A stretch of 64,000 nucleotides of DNA, taken from assembly GCA_013365365.1 (NCBI GenBank), contig JABVXU010000025.1, forward strand, positions 62,001 to 126,000, in the 5' to 3' direction. Under the pieces are notes generated by a model, which was not told the origin of the DNA, did no database searches, and saw only the letters and a list, made by a program, of their open reading frames with translations. Below, piece after piece: positions 14,979 through 26,452 of this stretch. The DNA is from Cruorifilaria tuberocauda. Lineage: Eukaryota; Nematoda; Chromadorea; Rhabditida; Onchocercidae. Within the stretch, counting starts at the first letter, position 1, and each line of letters opens with the position of its first letter. A program made the position numbers and the translations under genes.

Positions 14979-17900
14979 TTAACCAAGTTCCCTGAAATAT
15001 CTTTGCAGATAGAGGATATTTTCACTGGCTGATATAAAGCTGAAATTCTATGAAATTCTTTTCTTGCACTGGGAAAGTTTAGCTACGATATTAAAAAATA
15101 TCGGGACAAGTTCAGGTAAGTCCAATTCGATAACTTACTTAGAAGAAATGGTTACATTGGTGTACATACGGAGCATATATTCACCTTGTTGACCAGGTTC
15201 AAAAGTTGATGGTACTATGACGTAATTGCCGGGTTGGAGGCGGAAACGGCCAGTTACCTGTAATAATCTACCATCTATTATCTGTTAGATTATTAATGTA
15301 ATTGTCATTTATGATTCTAAGTTATTTTTCATTAAAATGTATATGAACGTTCCGAATTAGATTACAGTTTACTCTACAAAATTATAGTTCGAAACAATAG
15401 AAATGGCAGAGACTGAGTTATGTCGAACTGTGAAAGCTTCACATATTCCAAGAAAACGAAACTAATTTGTTCGGGTAACTAGAAATAAACCTTTTATTTC
15501 GAACTATCAGCACGACAGACAAGACGAAACACTGTAACGGTTGGTGTAATTAACTTTTTCGATACACTGTGGAAGTCATTCCTAAATTGTGTACGATTTT
15601 ATTTAACAATTTATTACCTGGAAATTTCAATTAGCAAGCAAAACAGTACCTCACGAAGATTGATAAATGCAACACTCCTGGCGCATGACTTATGCGATGC
15701 GAAAAAATTGCTATCCAAAGGACCGTAAATTTCATTGACCTTGAAATTTTTAAATCTAACTACTTGAAGGGTAAGCGATCTAGAGAACTTGAAAATTCCA
15801 GAAAATGCGAACAAATATAACAAACAACATATCAATTTGAGGTTACCTTATAAACAGCAAAACCAATAGCAAGATTATTTAATCCTTGTGGTTTCATTTC
15901 ACGGCGATTCTTTTGCAATACGGCAATGATTACTGTACAAAGGCCATCTTCGTCTGCAGGATTTGGGTTAGATAAAGTCATAGCGAACTGAGAGTTATTG
16001 GCAAAGGTATCTGAAGAGAAATTGGACTGAAATTATACACTGAAATAGTAAATATCTATGAATAGAACTATTACTGTACAAAGAGAAATTGGATACTGTT
16101 ATCCAATGCTACTTAATATATTCTTCTTTTAGACATTATTTGCATGGACTGTACGTAAGTTGGATATTTCTTCGATATACCTCTCTTTTCAGTAAGATCA
16201 ATACTTTTTGTGATTGTCTAACAAATTTGGTTGACCCTACTAAATTAGATACTCACGACATGATATCTAAATGAATAGAAAGAAACACCACCATATCCTT
16301 TTCTCCAAAACTTCTCTATTTTTTTTTAACAACTACAATTACATTTCACTGTATATCATTTTATGATATGCAGTGAAATGAAAAAATTGTTGGAAAGTTC
16401 GTGTTTATCACCCATATTATTAAATTCCTACATGAATTTCATGTAGGAATTTAGTTTAAGTTATGCAATGATACGATTAACTAATATTCACACCCAAATA
16501 ATTTCGGCAACCACCAGCTGTACGACCTATCCATGCACCAAGATGACAACGAGTATTCCAGCGTCCATAACCAGCGTTTTCCATCGACATACCGGTCATA
16601 TCTTGCACTTCGTCCATAACATCTGGTCCCAAATTACAAATTTCCATTCTGTTGAAATGTCGCATGAAGTCGTCGAATGACATCCTATGAAAATAAGTTT
16701 TTTCCAAACAAATCTTGATGTGATCTCTTGTATCCATCACTATTAAACTAACTAATGTAATCACTATAACATGAAATATTACAATACCATATCATTATGG
16801 ATTTTTACAAAATCAAAAATGTCTAAGTAATTGCAAATTAAACAAACCAAAATTCGCCATCATGTGCCAAAACAAGATTCATATCTCTCTTCTGCTCATT
16901 GGAAACATAATCCCATAATTCACTGTTATCTGACCAATCACCATTCCATTCTTGTTCATTGCCCCATGGATTACGAAGTCTCAGTAGTGGAATTTTACCT
17001 TGCGCTGTTTCAACCTAAAAGATGAAAAAATCTGAATTAAAAAATTCCAATAACATGATTCTTGTCAGTTGGACTGCATGCACTATTTCTAGCATGGGAA
17101 ACTTACCAGTCTCATTCCTGTAATGCTGTAGGCATGACCTTTGATTAATCCTTCACCTGTACGTGCCTCGAACTCCCATGGTGAGGCCTGAAGAAAACTA
17201 GTAAAAACAAATGATATGAATAAATTGTATATAGCAAACAATTTCCAACAGATAAATATTAAAAAATCAAATGGAAAAATGAGCATATCGACTGAAATTA
17301 TGGCAAACCTCAATACTACATCCAAACAGGGAACCCATTTCAAAGCCTCGAAACATCATTTGTAATAAATTTGGTGGTGGTTCTTTTAAATCGACAAACT
17401 CCGTTAAGCCACCAGTCATGTCTTCCAACGCTTCCGATGTTGTGCCACCTTTTAATACTTCATAATTACCATACAATCTGTAAGTATCAATTTTTTAATC
17501 AAATTTAACGAACAAAATCTTGAATCAAATATAAAGGTTTAAATATTTCACATAAAATAACAGTTGATTTTTTACTGTCACTTTCTCTCTCCAAAGATTT
17601 AGAAGATTACTTGGCATATGCTTTTTCCATCAGGGCGCTCCAGAATTCGTTATGTTCACGCGAATGCATGTACAAAAGTTTCCCATCCGATGTTGGTAAT
17701 CTGTCATCAACAACTACATCCACCCAATTGCCATAATGCCAGAATTGGAAATGAAATATTCCTATAAAACGATATTCCTATATTCCTATATTCCTATATA
17801 TTCCTATATTCTATAGGAATATTCCTATAAATATTCCTATAAATAAAAATATTCCTATAAAAAAATATAAAACGACAATTTCGAAAGCTGGTAATAAATT

Positions 17901-20254
17901 CAAGCTAAAGAATTTTGAGAAAAAGATGCAACTCAAGAAGTTTTTCTAACATGCACTACAATTATTGAAAAAGGAGATTCAATTGTTATCAAACGGCCAT
18001 TGCCTACGAATACTTTCAATGTTACTAATATGAAACCAAAATCACGTCAAGTCCACCTATGACAATTATTAGATTTTTGATTCCGCATATTCGTCAGCTT
18101 CTTCATCATTTGCATCTAAAGTGAATAAGTATTCTGTGCTTGTTAATATCATTTTAGATGCAGTAACCGAAAATTCAAAATTTCCCTATAATAAGCTAAC
18201 TCTCTCATTACATATAAAATTATATATTTCAGTTCGTAAAAAAATCTTTTTCTGTTTTCTCGCGGTCCCAGTGTGATGAATCAGCAGATAGCATCCAATA
18301 TACCATTATAAATGAAGGATGGAAGGATGGTCAAAAAAGAGGTGAAGTAACCATCTTAAGTAATGAATAATAATAATAACTGACCAGCGTAATTTTCAGT
18401 GAAACTCTGGTCCGGTGGGATCACACGATAGAATAACTCATCACGCAGAGTTAAACTTGCAGCACCAGCCATCAACCAACAATCTCCCAGTTCACCTTGA
18501 ATCACGTCGAAACGACTTTGTCCTTCCGCAATTAACATTGGTTCATGGACAATTTCCTTCAATAATCTCTCATTTAATACTATACTGATTTTGAGCAAAA
18601 ACTAGAGAACATTCACTTACTCCTGGACGAAGCCATTTGACATACTTCGGAGGTCGTCTACTGTAGAATAAACTAGAATCATCCGCTGGAAAATTTGGAT
18701 CCTCGAATAGAGTGCTCGACTGCAAAGTAATATCATTAAGTATTAAGATAGCTGATAAATAAGGTGCAGGCTTGAAAAATTTATCAATGTTTACTAACCT
18801 TCAAGCATCGATCACGTTCTTCATAAAAGTCAAGTGCTTCGACTGTCCGATTTGGTGATGGTGGAACATAAGGTTCAACCTGAAGCAAAGTCAGCTAAGC
18901 TACTCGATAAAGTATAAATGAAAGATAAGAAAAAAGTTAAGAAAATTAGCAAGAAATAAAGTTTTCATATAAATCAAATCCAGATTAAAAAGACTGCTTC
19001 ACTCAGACAAAACTTTTGTTTTTTTTTATATAAAAAATATATATATATTCATCTTTTTTATTTAAAGAAAATTGAATATCGAAAAGGTGAAAAAAATTAG
19101 CCTTTCGGTGAAATTTTCCTGAAATAATGTTATCCAGGATAACTTTGCCGATATTCGATAATTTGTTATCCTTCCCACCCAGATGAAACAATACATTTCC
19201 AGCAACTGCACCAATAATACGACCTGTCTGCGGATCGATACCGAGGAAGTGATGTGCTGCTTTACCAATCATATCCGACAGTATCTCGATGACACCACCA
19301 CGCAAAAAATCCGTCGGCACCTTGTCTCCTATAAAAAGTGTATAATGCGCACAATGCCAGCGATATAAGCAATAGTTCGCTGCAAAAGAAGTTTTTCAGA
19401 ACCGTTTCCAATAATAATAGGTATATGTGATAGATGAACAAGTAATGAATGACAATGCCATTTCCATACCGAAAAAGATAGCCTTTTTTAGATAACTTCA
19501 ATACAAACGGTTGCAACTACTTTGATTCTTTACTTTATCTGAAAATTATCCTTACATTGTTTCCCACAAAACGCCAAATTACACTATCATGTTTGCACTT
19601 TTTTACGTCACCTTTATGTAAGTCCTATTTTGTCAGTTAATTAATTTCTCTTATTCATTAGTTCTCTACAACAAATCTAATTCATTATTTAATAATTTCT
19701 CGCAAACCTCCGCCACTTCCTCCTCGAGCGCCACCTCCAATAAATTGACCAATCAAATTTCCAACATCGAATCCACTTGAACCTCCACCTGAAAAGTTAG
19801 ACTAAATGCTTCTAATATTCAATTGAAATTCCTATAAAGACAGATAAGGAATGGAGATTCTCGAGTTGCCAATGAAGAGAATACTCCAAATACAGAAAAG
19901 TGATACTTACTGAATACATAAAATTATTGAAAGTTTAATCATTTTTTTCTCAGAATGAAAGCGATTTCTATCAATGATACGATCTCTGACAATCCTGTTA
20001 TCATCGAAAGAAACATTTCCTTAGTATTATTATATCAACAACTTCGATATAATGAATAATTTCAAATGAAAAAACCAAGAACTGATACCACGATCCATAC
20101 TGCGTCCACCATCTCGTATTAGTCCACCAAGAATTTGTCCAACATCACCACCAACTTGATTCCGGATGAAATTCCCCGCAAGGTCACCTATTAAACCGGC
20201 GAATTCATCGTTATTCAAATAAATTTGCTTCAGTTCTTCTTCATCTTCATCCAT
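14979..20254 (-). CDS. clp-1: Calpain-type cysteine protease (CLP-1-like), 15 exons
   Basis: A papain-fold intracellular protease; animal calpains are calcium-activated. Exons: 20254-20089, 19788-19708, 19328-19102, 18879-18799, 18719-18621, 18556-18385, 17761-17611, 17477-17309, 17187-17107, 17014-16848, 16684-16494, 16010-15847, 15739-15650, 15257-15139, 14991-14979; about 656 residues. Residues 1-158 are a Gly-rich nematode-type N-terminus ([28 protein letters not shown]). The protease core carries the full triad: Cys244 in GELGDCWLM, His400 in [10 protein letters not shown], Asn424 in RLRNPWG. A C2-like domain III follows ([22 protein letters not shown]). No EF-hand domain follows, as in C. 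elegans CLP-1. Two uncertain points: exon 3 ends either at a GC donor (19102) or a weak GTTATC donor 33 nt upstream, and the last exon (E-L-G-stop) may be skipped, giving a stop at 15135. The acceptor of the cysteine exon (TTGAAG) is also weak. Confidence 0.93.
16342..16380. repeat. Inverted repeat in calpain intron 11 (18-bp arms)
   Basis: Arms 16342-16359 and 16363-16380 (starting CATTTCACTG, ending CAGTGAAATG) are complementary except for one position, which becomes a G-U pair in a plus-strand transcript. The loop is TTT. Confidence 0.85.
16422..16452. repeat. Palindrome in calpain intron 11 (15-bp arms)
   Basis: AAATTCCTACATGAA at 16422-16436 is followed after one base by its exact complement at 16438-16452. 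It lies 40 bp from the other inverted repeat in the same intron. Confidence 0.9.
17766..17862. repeat. ATTCCTATA short-period repeat beside a splice acceptor
   Basis: About nine imperfect copies of an 8-12 bp ATTCCTAT(A) motif fill the end of calpain intron 6. They begin a few bases from the acceptor of exon 7 (TTTTATAG at 17762-17769 on the minus strand). A short palindrome, CTATAGGAATATTCCTATAG, occurs within it around 17811-17830. Confidence 0.8.
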
Positions 20255-22715
20255 TGCTCCTCTATTTCCCTTCTTCTTTTTCAATACGTAATATATTAAA
20301 ATCAAATGATATCCTTTAACGATATCTTTTTTCCTATCACTGAACGCAACGCCACATATTCTATTAATTACGGTGTCGGATATTAATTTTTCAATTCACA
20401 AGGCCTTCCACCTCTTATGAGAAATAAATAAACAGAAAAAGAAAGTTCAAATTTGGAGACAATATCTCTAAACTGGATTTCTTGGAAGGTCAATAACTTC
20501 TTTTCATTTCAGATTTACCACTGTTCTTATCACTGATAAGATACCAAAGTTTCGCGTTTCATATATATATATATGCGTATATTCTTGCATATATAAGTGG
20601 TGATAAATTCATTCCGTAAGTGATAATTATCTATCTTAACCTTATATTTTTAGCTTTGCCATGATCATATTGATACAAACGAATTTCACTTGTCTTATTC
20701 TATCCTACTTTATTTTCTACCTTTCTTAACTCTATTATAACAATTTCATCCTACCTTGCCCACATATCCTTTCGGGAAAGAGAACAAGGATAGTTCCTAC
20801 AGTAAAAAAAAAAGACAAATTCCAAAGTTAATAAATAGTATCACCTAAGACAAAGCAAAATTTAGATAAAAATTTCTTGGCAAAATGATACCACTGATAA
20901 TTATGAGCAAGATTTAAAAAGCAATTCCAATACTTATCTTTGATCAAATTAGTGATTATTTCTTCGAATGTTATGATGAACAAAAGCGGCACTAAAACTA
21001 ATGATCTGATATGAATAAATACAAATTTCTATCATATCATTAAAATATGCCTGTTTTGGCGTTATATTTGCTTCTTTCTGGAACCTATATTGATTATTAG
21101 CTGTGTACGAGAAATAATGTTTTCGGGATATGAAAGGAATGAAAAAATACTTTTCATTCGGTAAATGTATTGAAGAAGACACTGCGCCTCAGGGATGCAT
21201 TTCGAATTTAGATCAAAAATTTCATGGATTACTACTTCACGGCTTCAGAATCAAAACGTCCTTTTAAAAAAAACAACACATAGCAAAATATATAATAGAC
21301 ATGTAGCAATATGAGTCAAATTAGCCTGTAATAAAAATATTTCCAAAATATTTTTCTGACCTTTGATAAATTTGTCAAGCAGTGGTCGAAATGAGCATCG
21401 AAATATTGCAACTTTTGAAGTAAATATGAAAGGGAAGTTAGGAAATATATAGTACAATAATTAGGCGATTAACGAGCATAAAATAATGAAAGTCAACGGA
21501 GATAAGTTTCAGACAAAAGAAAGACAAAGAAAGGAGAGGGAGGTAATTTCCTTTTCAAAAAAAGGCTCATTTCCAATTCCGGTCCATTCACATACAAATC
21601 TAATCAGATGATCAGTATTGTTCCAATCAGAATCAGATGACCTCCCGACAAGACCATCAACAACATCAGTACACTGCCAGAATAGCATAGTATTCAATCC
21701 AAATAAGAAGAATTCTCTCAAGGTTAGGAATGGATTCACTGGAAAGTGTTCGAGGAATAGACACTACAAAGGATGAACAGGATATTTCAGTAGTAACAAA
21801 TTAATACGCGACCGATTCGTCCATCTAATTCTCCGGGAGAAAAGACAAGAAGCAATTTCTTTCCCACAGAACATCGATATCTAATAAAGGAAGTTGAATG
21901 AGAAATCCAGGAAAATAAAACGCGGGGGAAGAGGTATAAAAGGGCAGAAGAACATCATCTCAATTAATTTACCGCCTTTCATGTAATACTTTTCTTATCA
22001 ATGAAAACCTCATTATCCTCTTTATTGGTGTCTGTGAAATGTCTCAGCTATTCCCATCCATCTCGAAAATACCATAATTTCTGGTAGCGTCGTCGATGCT
22101 TTATCGATCCTATCTATTGACATCGTTCCAATAAGCGAAGAAAATGCATTACACTTCATCCTCTACGTGAGGTGACGTTGAACGCAATTTTTATCCACCA
22201 GATACGGCGTTCACGGATAGAAAGAACGACTCTGTTTTACTCTTTCTTCGCCCAATCCCCAGCATTGTTTGCAAATGGAAAATCAAAGACTGAAACATAA
22301 AAATGTATCTTGAAAAAATGAAGCGAGACGAAAAGTTGTCTGCTTTATGACTCGTTCAAGTCTTCCTTAATCAGTTATTCATTTCCACTCGAAGTTGTGT
22401 TGCAGCTGTGCAAAGGCATACCCAAATGATGGAAATTGTATGGAACCATTGCTACCTTTAAGGTACTATTCCTTTCACACAAATAATCAATTAGGTGAAA
22501 ACCGGAAGAATGTAAGAATGAAGTCATGGATGACAGACAGGAAGACGAACTTAAGCATCAAATCAGGAGATCAATCGAAATCCACTGGATCCAGAAATAT
22601 TAGAAGACAGAGAGTGGAGAGAAGAGAGGAGACGAGTAAAAAAGCTTGACGAAAGTGAACTGCACACAAACACGCCTGATTGTGTTATCAACAATGTTGT
22701 ACATGCACGTACACG

Positions 22716-22717
<2 letters not shown>

Positions 22718-22779
<62 letters not shown>
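22718..22779. repeat. (TG)n microsatellite, about 60 bp
   Basis: TG repeats run for about 60 bp with a TATA interruption near 22750. Open frames across it (Thr-His repeats on the minus strand) are artefacts. Confidence 0.95.
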
Positions 22780-22780
<1 letters not shown>

Positions 22781-23786
22781 CTGCCAAACGACATGTTGAC
22801 GTAGCAATCGGTTGACGCGTGATCATGAGTTGAATTATCCTTTACTTTAACCTCACAGGACTGCGACTAACCGAGCATAACTTCTCTTTCTATCTCTCCA
22901 CTCTCCGCTTCCGCCTCACTCCGTAAATCCATTCTCCCTTTATCTTCTCAATTTCCCCTTCCACTTATTTGTGAAAGTCTTCTCTCCCTTTATCACTCAC
23001 TCTCTCTTCTTCACTTTCACTGCTAGATGATAGAATTTAATAGTAGTAGTAGTGGTACCTGACTGCCACGTTTTACTTCCACTTCACTACACATGAGATC
23101 CGTATGCAATGCATGCTCTTCCCAAAACTGTTCATAGATGTGCAAGGAATCTGAGTTATGTGCGAGATCTCTCAGTCGCTAATTTTTGAGGATCCACCAG
23201 TGCAGTAGCTCCCGTTCAACAGATATCTTTGTCATTCCTTTGGCTCACGTTCGCGTGCAATTACAAAACAATCTTCAACAATGTCGAGAATGTTTTCTTA
23301 TACTTCAAAAGCAGAAATTATCCAGTGAACTCGGAGGATTCCACGATGCGAAAAGCAAAAACACTAAAGGCACATGAATATATTCCCTCCCGGAGATACT
23401 AACAAGACGAAATATTCGGTCATTTTCCTTCGATAATAAGTTGCTGTTTCCCTGTAATATATGATTTCTTTTTTAGAAAATCCAATCCCTGTCTGGAATC
23501 TCTGGAATCAACGCGAACGATAACAATAGTTTTGTGTTACTTGAAGTTTGAGAGATCCAATCAGACTCCTCTTCGTTTTCATTCTCTGCAAACAACCCAA
23601 CCAGAGAGCTTCAATGAACTGAATTTTAGTCATAGTGATGCAACAAAAGTCATTATCCCAAAACTGATGAATGAAATGATAACGTGTTTCCTGTTTGCGT
23701 CCTATAAAAATTTCTGTGGAATTGGTTGATAAGCAATTAATCTAACACTTTCATCTGATAATTGCATATAAAAATTGAAATAGAAG

Positions 23787-23830
23787 TCTCTTGACGACAT
23801 TGCATTGTGAGACCCAGTGTCGTCAAGAGA
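23787..23830. repeat. Inverted repeat with 13-bp arms
   Basis: TCTCTTGACGACA at 23787-23799 is exactly complementary to 23818-23830, with an 18-nt loop. Confidence 0.85.
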
Positions 23831-25366
23831 TGTGAGAAGCTTTCTGGGTGATGTTTTGTTGGGATCAACGAAATTCTGATATCAAAATGAATCCATCCAA
23901 AGGAATTAGAACGAGGCAATGATCCTATAAAGAAAAATGAGAGGGAAGGAATCGGTATTACTATATCTCCCAACTTTCCGGAACTTCTGCACGGAAATCA
24001 TCCAAACGCCTCGAAATAAATGTAGCGAAACTGCGACATTGTTGATTTCACTATTGCAAAATTTGGAACTTGAAATTTTAAATTTCGAAATATTTAGGTA
24101 GGGTTGCACAATTTGAAATTTTTTATAATTAGGAAAAATTCAATATTGTAAAAAAATCCCACTTATTTAGAGTGATTTTGAAAAGGATTTGATTCGGTTT
24201 AAATCTCCGGAAGAATTCAAATCAATTAAAGTATTTGAAAGGAAAGAATCTATCTTGTTTTAAATCTGACATAGTTGAATTTTTCTTTTCTTTTGATAAG
24301 AAGTATTGGTGAATTAGAAGTGTAAAAAGATTTGGCCTTAACTTTTTCTCTTCAAAATAAACTCGTCAAAAAGGAGATTTCAGTATATTTTTTGTTTTGA
24401 AAATCATCCTTAACGATCAACAATTAATGATTAATTGTTCTTTAATCACCTTATCACTGAAAATTAAACAGCCATCAATTAATTCTACTCCAGCTTCATC
24501 CCAATGATGACGCAACTGCTCGGTGGGTGCGATATAGATAAATTCTATGAATTCTCGAAAAATTAATCAAGTGTTGGATGAGGCAAATACTACTGAAGAC
24601 GACCATTTCTACCAGTATTTATTCACATTGTGTCAAATGAAATGCGACTAATTCTTGATTCGATTCAATTCAATAAATTAGTGAACTGATGACACTGTCC
24701 ACAATAGTTTGTAAATACAAAAGTTTACAGAAAATAGTACACTTCCCAAAGAGCGCGGAGATTGTCAAGAAGACTGGATGTAAAAGAAATATTCATGAAA
24801 TGATGCGTAATAGCAGATTTTGCTTTGAATAGTAGCTGATGAGAATAAGGCGTGGGAAGAGACGTGAGTGACGTGTGAGGGAGAAAGTGCCATGTGAGTC
24901 GTGTAAATTTGTTTAGAAGTTCCCGATAAATCACAACTTCGAGGAAGCAGACTTAAGCATCTGTTTTTTGCTAAGCGAACGATTTCAGAGTATTAACTGG
25001 TTAGAAGGGTTCATAGGGCCACATGCATTTCGCTATTTTTCTGGAATTAGATTCGTGAAAGTTACGTTCTGGGATTCGTGATGATTTAATACTGTCAGAG
25101 ATCTCTTTCTTTATTTGAATATGAGAGATGGCAGACTAACAAGGAAACGTATTTCTGTATGACGTTTGAACATAATTGCATTTTTAACATTTGCAATGAA
25201 ATAGTCGAATTTAAGTTGCTAATGAATCAGGAATAGAATGTGCGAATGTCAATCTGATGGACAATTTGATGGATGTGTCAGTTATTGGTTGTTGGTGGCA
25301 ATATTTTTGGAAGGAAAAATCATGTCGGGAAGATTTTTTGTATAATTACTTAACAGGTCAAGTTGA

Positions 25367-26452
25367 ATGTCGCATTCGGTAGAAGTACCAGCATCCGTTT
25401 CATCGATTTTCATGCTCGAACATCAGAAGAACACGGTGAACTGTGTCGCATCTGGCAAAGAGGAACATGTTACAGTGACGGATGTTTACGAGATGTCACA
25501 AACTGAAAACAACCGGTATCGTTGGAAGCATGCTTTTCAATGTAAGTCTTTTAACATTAATTCATTAAAATGTTTCTTGGATCTCTCTCCAAATTTGTCA
25601 TCATTCTTTTCACATAATGAATTAAATTTCAAAAAGATGAAATTTTATTTTTAAATTATCTAAATTCATTTTCTAGTTCCGTCTGTGTTTCCAACTCTTC
25701 CAAACCGTTCACTCCGTTTAAATATCCATTCTAATGAGAAAGGTATGGAATTTATATTTTTTCGATAGTGCTAATTTCGAATTGCATCAAATTGTGCTTA
25801 AATTACATTTTTCTTTTATTTTCAGAGGAATTTGATGCACGAATTAGGGTGGATTGTGCAGAAACAGCTGTTAAGCTCAAAACATACGCCAAAAAATATA
25901 TAGCAGCATTTGAAGTATTAAAAATTGCATAATTATTTCTTTCGCGGGAAGCTTCCTAAAGTTAAACTTTTCCATATCAAGTTCTTTTGGTCATTATCCT
26001 TTGCTCTAAAAAAGATGTCAGGAATGCTTTGAATATTATGTCCAGCCACTGTTATAATTATTTCCTAATTCCAGGAAAATTCGATGGATATAATCGGCGC
26101 TAAAACATTGAAGAAGAGATTGCAGAAGGAAAGTGCTAGTGATGCTGCGAACAATATTCTGCTTGATGTGAGAATGCTTCTTCTATACTTCTTTTACCAC
26201 TTTACTACAATTTTTTTAATAATTTAACACTTTATAAGCTTTATTTTATTCGTTGATTATTATTCTTAGCGAAAAGGGTAACTTGTTAATTCATTTCGTT
26301 CTTTACCTGACGATATCCACAAACAGGTATTCACTACGATGAACTATAATCAGCACTGTAATCAATCACATTTATCGTTAACTCCACCAAGTGCTTCAGC
26401 TGACACAAATGTTACCATTTTTCAAGACTGTTGTGTGCTGTCGCAAAACTGA
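25367..26452 (+). CDS. Unrecognised 182-residue protein, 5 exons
   Basis: I do not recognise this protein. Exons 25367-25541, 25677-25742, 25826-25914, 26075-26167 and 26327-26452 have matching phases and total 549 nt ending in TGA. An acceptor TTACTTAACAG ends at 25356, 11 nt before the ATG, with no upstream donor seen, which suggests trans-splicing. The N-terminal ~60 residues are polar (SVEVPASVSSIFMLEHQ; VTDVYEMSQTENN). The middle is basic and probably helical (TAVKLKTYAKKYIAAFEE; AKTLKKRLQKESASDAA). The C-terminal 40 residues are Ser/Thr/Asn-rich and end in DCCVLSQN. There is no signal peptide, membrane segment or obvious catalytic motif. If the third intron is retained, reading stops at 25932. 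The model is internally consistent; the function is unknown. Confidence 0.7.

Larger units (their letters stand above)
20255..25355. other. Gene-free 5.1-kb region
   Basis: I see no exon with convincing splice borders on either strand between the calpain start and the next plus-strand gene. It holds a TG repeat (22718-22779) and a hairpin (23787-23830). The part near 20255 should contain the calpain promoter, and the part near 25355 the promoter of the next gene. Confidence 0.5.

Noticed and set aside
22563..22826. His-Thr repeat frames on the minus strand
   Set aside because: They come from the TG repeat at 22718-22779.
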